From an uncultured Bacteroidales bacterium (GTDB lineage Bacteria; Bacteroidota; Bacteroidia; Bacteroidales; UBA932): a stretch of DNA of 7,172 bases. How positions within the stretch are numbered: position 1 is the first letter of the stretch; each line of letters begins with the position of its first letter. The stretch lies in assembly GCA_902488725.1 (NCBI GenBank), contig CABTXO010000079.1:1-7172 (forward strand), written 5' to 3'. A program made the position numbers and the translations under genes. Of the stretch, positions 7,051 through 7,172 are shown in pieces. The notes beneath the pieces were generated by a model that worked only from the letters and a program-made list of their open reading frames with translations, was not told the origin of the DNA and ran no database searches.

Positions 7051-7058
7051 CAAAGGTA
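7051..7058 (-). promoter_or_regulatory. Bacteroidota-type -7 box for the five-gene operon
   Basis: On the minus strand this reads TACCTTTG, an exact match to the Bacteroidota TAnnTTTG box, 23 bases upstream of the HU-protein ATG. Transcription would start near 7045, giving a leader of under 20 bases. The -33 TTTG is not at the usual 19-21 base spacing; the nearest TTTG (7076-7073) is only 14 bases away, so this promoter is either weaker or activator dependent. It is the only promoter seen for the whole operon. Confidence 0.65.
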
Positions 7059-7079
7059 CAGAAAAAAATGCACAAAAAA

Positions 7080-7110
7080 TTTGGATAAACGGCTTTTTGT
7101 TGTACCTTTG
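7080..7110 (+). promoter_or_regulatory. Bacteroidota-type -33/-7 promoter for the tRNA gene
   Basis: TTTG at 7080-7083 and TACCTTTG at 7103-7110 are separated by exactly 19 bases, fitting the primary-sigma consensus TTTG-N19-21-TAnnTTTG of Bacteroidota. It lies in an AT-rich island inside otherwise GC-rich DNA. Transcription should begin near 7115-7118, leaving a leader of about 33 bases before the tRNA. That leader can form two small hairpins, CCCG/CGGG (7115-7125) and GCCTG/CAGGC (7125-7138), which share base 7125. Confidence 0.8.
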
Positions 7111-7149
7111 CAATCCCGAAACGGGCCTGTACCCAGGCACGGACAATAT

Positions 7150-7172
7150 TCCTCAATAGCTCAGTTGGTTAG
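7150..7172 (+). tRNA. tRNA gene, 5' fragment (possibly tRNA-Asn), cut by window end
   Basis: The last 23 bases fit the start of a tRNA. The acceptor strand TCCTCAA is at 7150-7156, then U8-A9 (7157-7158), the D-stem GCTC (7159-7162), and the D-loop A14-G15 and G18-G19 (7163-7168), ending at G22. The anticodon, T-arm and 3' acceptor are outside the window, so the amino acid is not determined. The acceptor start TCCTC resembles bacterial tRNA-Asn, hence the tentative identity. A good promoter lies just upstream. Confidence 0.85.

Larger units (their letters stand above)
7049..7112. repeat. 12-base inverted repeat spanning the divergent promoters
   Basis: TGCAAAGGTACA at 7049-7060 is the perfect reverse complement of TGTACCTTTGCA at 7101-7112, with 40 bases between the arms. 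Each arm contains one -7 box (TACCTTTG) plus matching flanks, so the symmetry is mostly explained by two similar promoters facing apart. The identity of the flanking bases (TG before, CA after) goes slightly beyond the consensus. Confidence 0.6.

Noticed and set aside
7049..7112. The inverted repeat as a repressor operator
   Set aside because: Nearly all of each arm is the promoter -7 box consensus, and the 40-base spacing is long for a single dimer; divergent promoters explain it more simply.

Overview
The window looks like chromosomal DNA from a GC-rich member of the Bacteroidota, most likely order Bacteroidales. Three things point there. Two promoter -7 boxes of the Bacteroidota type (TAnnTTTG) sit in the only AT-rich stretch. 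Shine-Dalgarno sequences are weak or absent. The protein families are typical of Bacteroidales: a CCDC81-type HU membrane protein, a FatA/FatB-like acyl-ACP thioesterase, a DUF1460 amidase-like protein and a DUF4922/SpoIID protein. Genus cannot be fixed from the sequence alone. Coding density is very high and I see no mobile element, CRISPR array or rRNA.

Layout, left to right. At the left edge (about 3-836, + strand) is the 3' part of a DUF1460 (NlpC/P60-like, putative peptidoglycan amidase) gene, entering from outside the window. It converges tail to tail, over a 30-base gap, on a five-gene minus-strand operon that fills 867-7027. In transcription order the operon encodes: (1) a membrane-anchored double HU-domain protein (7027-6302); (2) an acyl-ACP thioesterase (6309-5518); (3) an AspT/YidE-type transporter with two RCK_C domains (5516-3831); (4) a Nudix hydrolase (3826-3236); (5) a 789-residue protein joining a GalT/HIT-like nucleotidyltransferase domain to a SpoIID/LytB lytic transglycosylase domain (3236-867). 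The junctions are an 8-base overlap, a 1-base gap, a 4-base gap and a 1-base stop/start overlap (TGATG), so the genes are almost certainly co-transcribed and partly translationally coupled.

From about 7028 to 7149 lies a divergent promoter region: one -7 box faces the operon, and a complete -33/-7 promoter faces a tRNA gene that begins near 7150 and is cut by the right edge. Its acceptor and D-arm bases would fit tRNA-Asn, but the anticodon is outside the window.

How the genes fit together is inference. Cell-envelope themes recur: peptidoglycan (DUF1460, SpoIID), fatty-acid release from ACP (thioesterase), an inner-membrane transporter and an inner-membrane DNA-binding-fold protein. The most interesting item is the last operon gene. 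In one polypeptide, without a visible signal peptide, it keeps the full GalT-type metal and nucleophile residues and the full SpoIID catalytic signature, and its start codon is interlocked with the Nudix gene. That suggests a cytoplasmic enzyme pair handling nucleotide-sugar or cell-wall-derived substrates rather than a periplasmic wall hydrolase.
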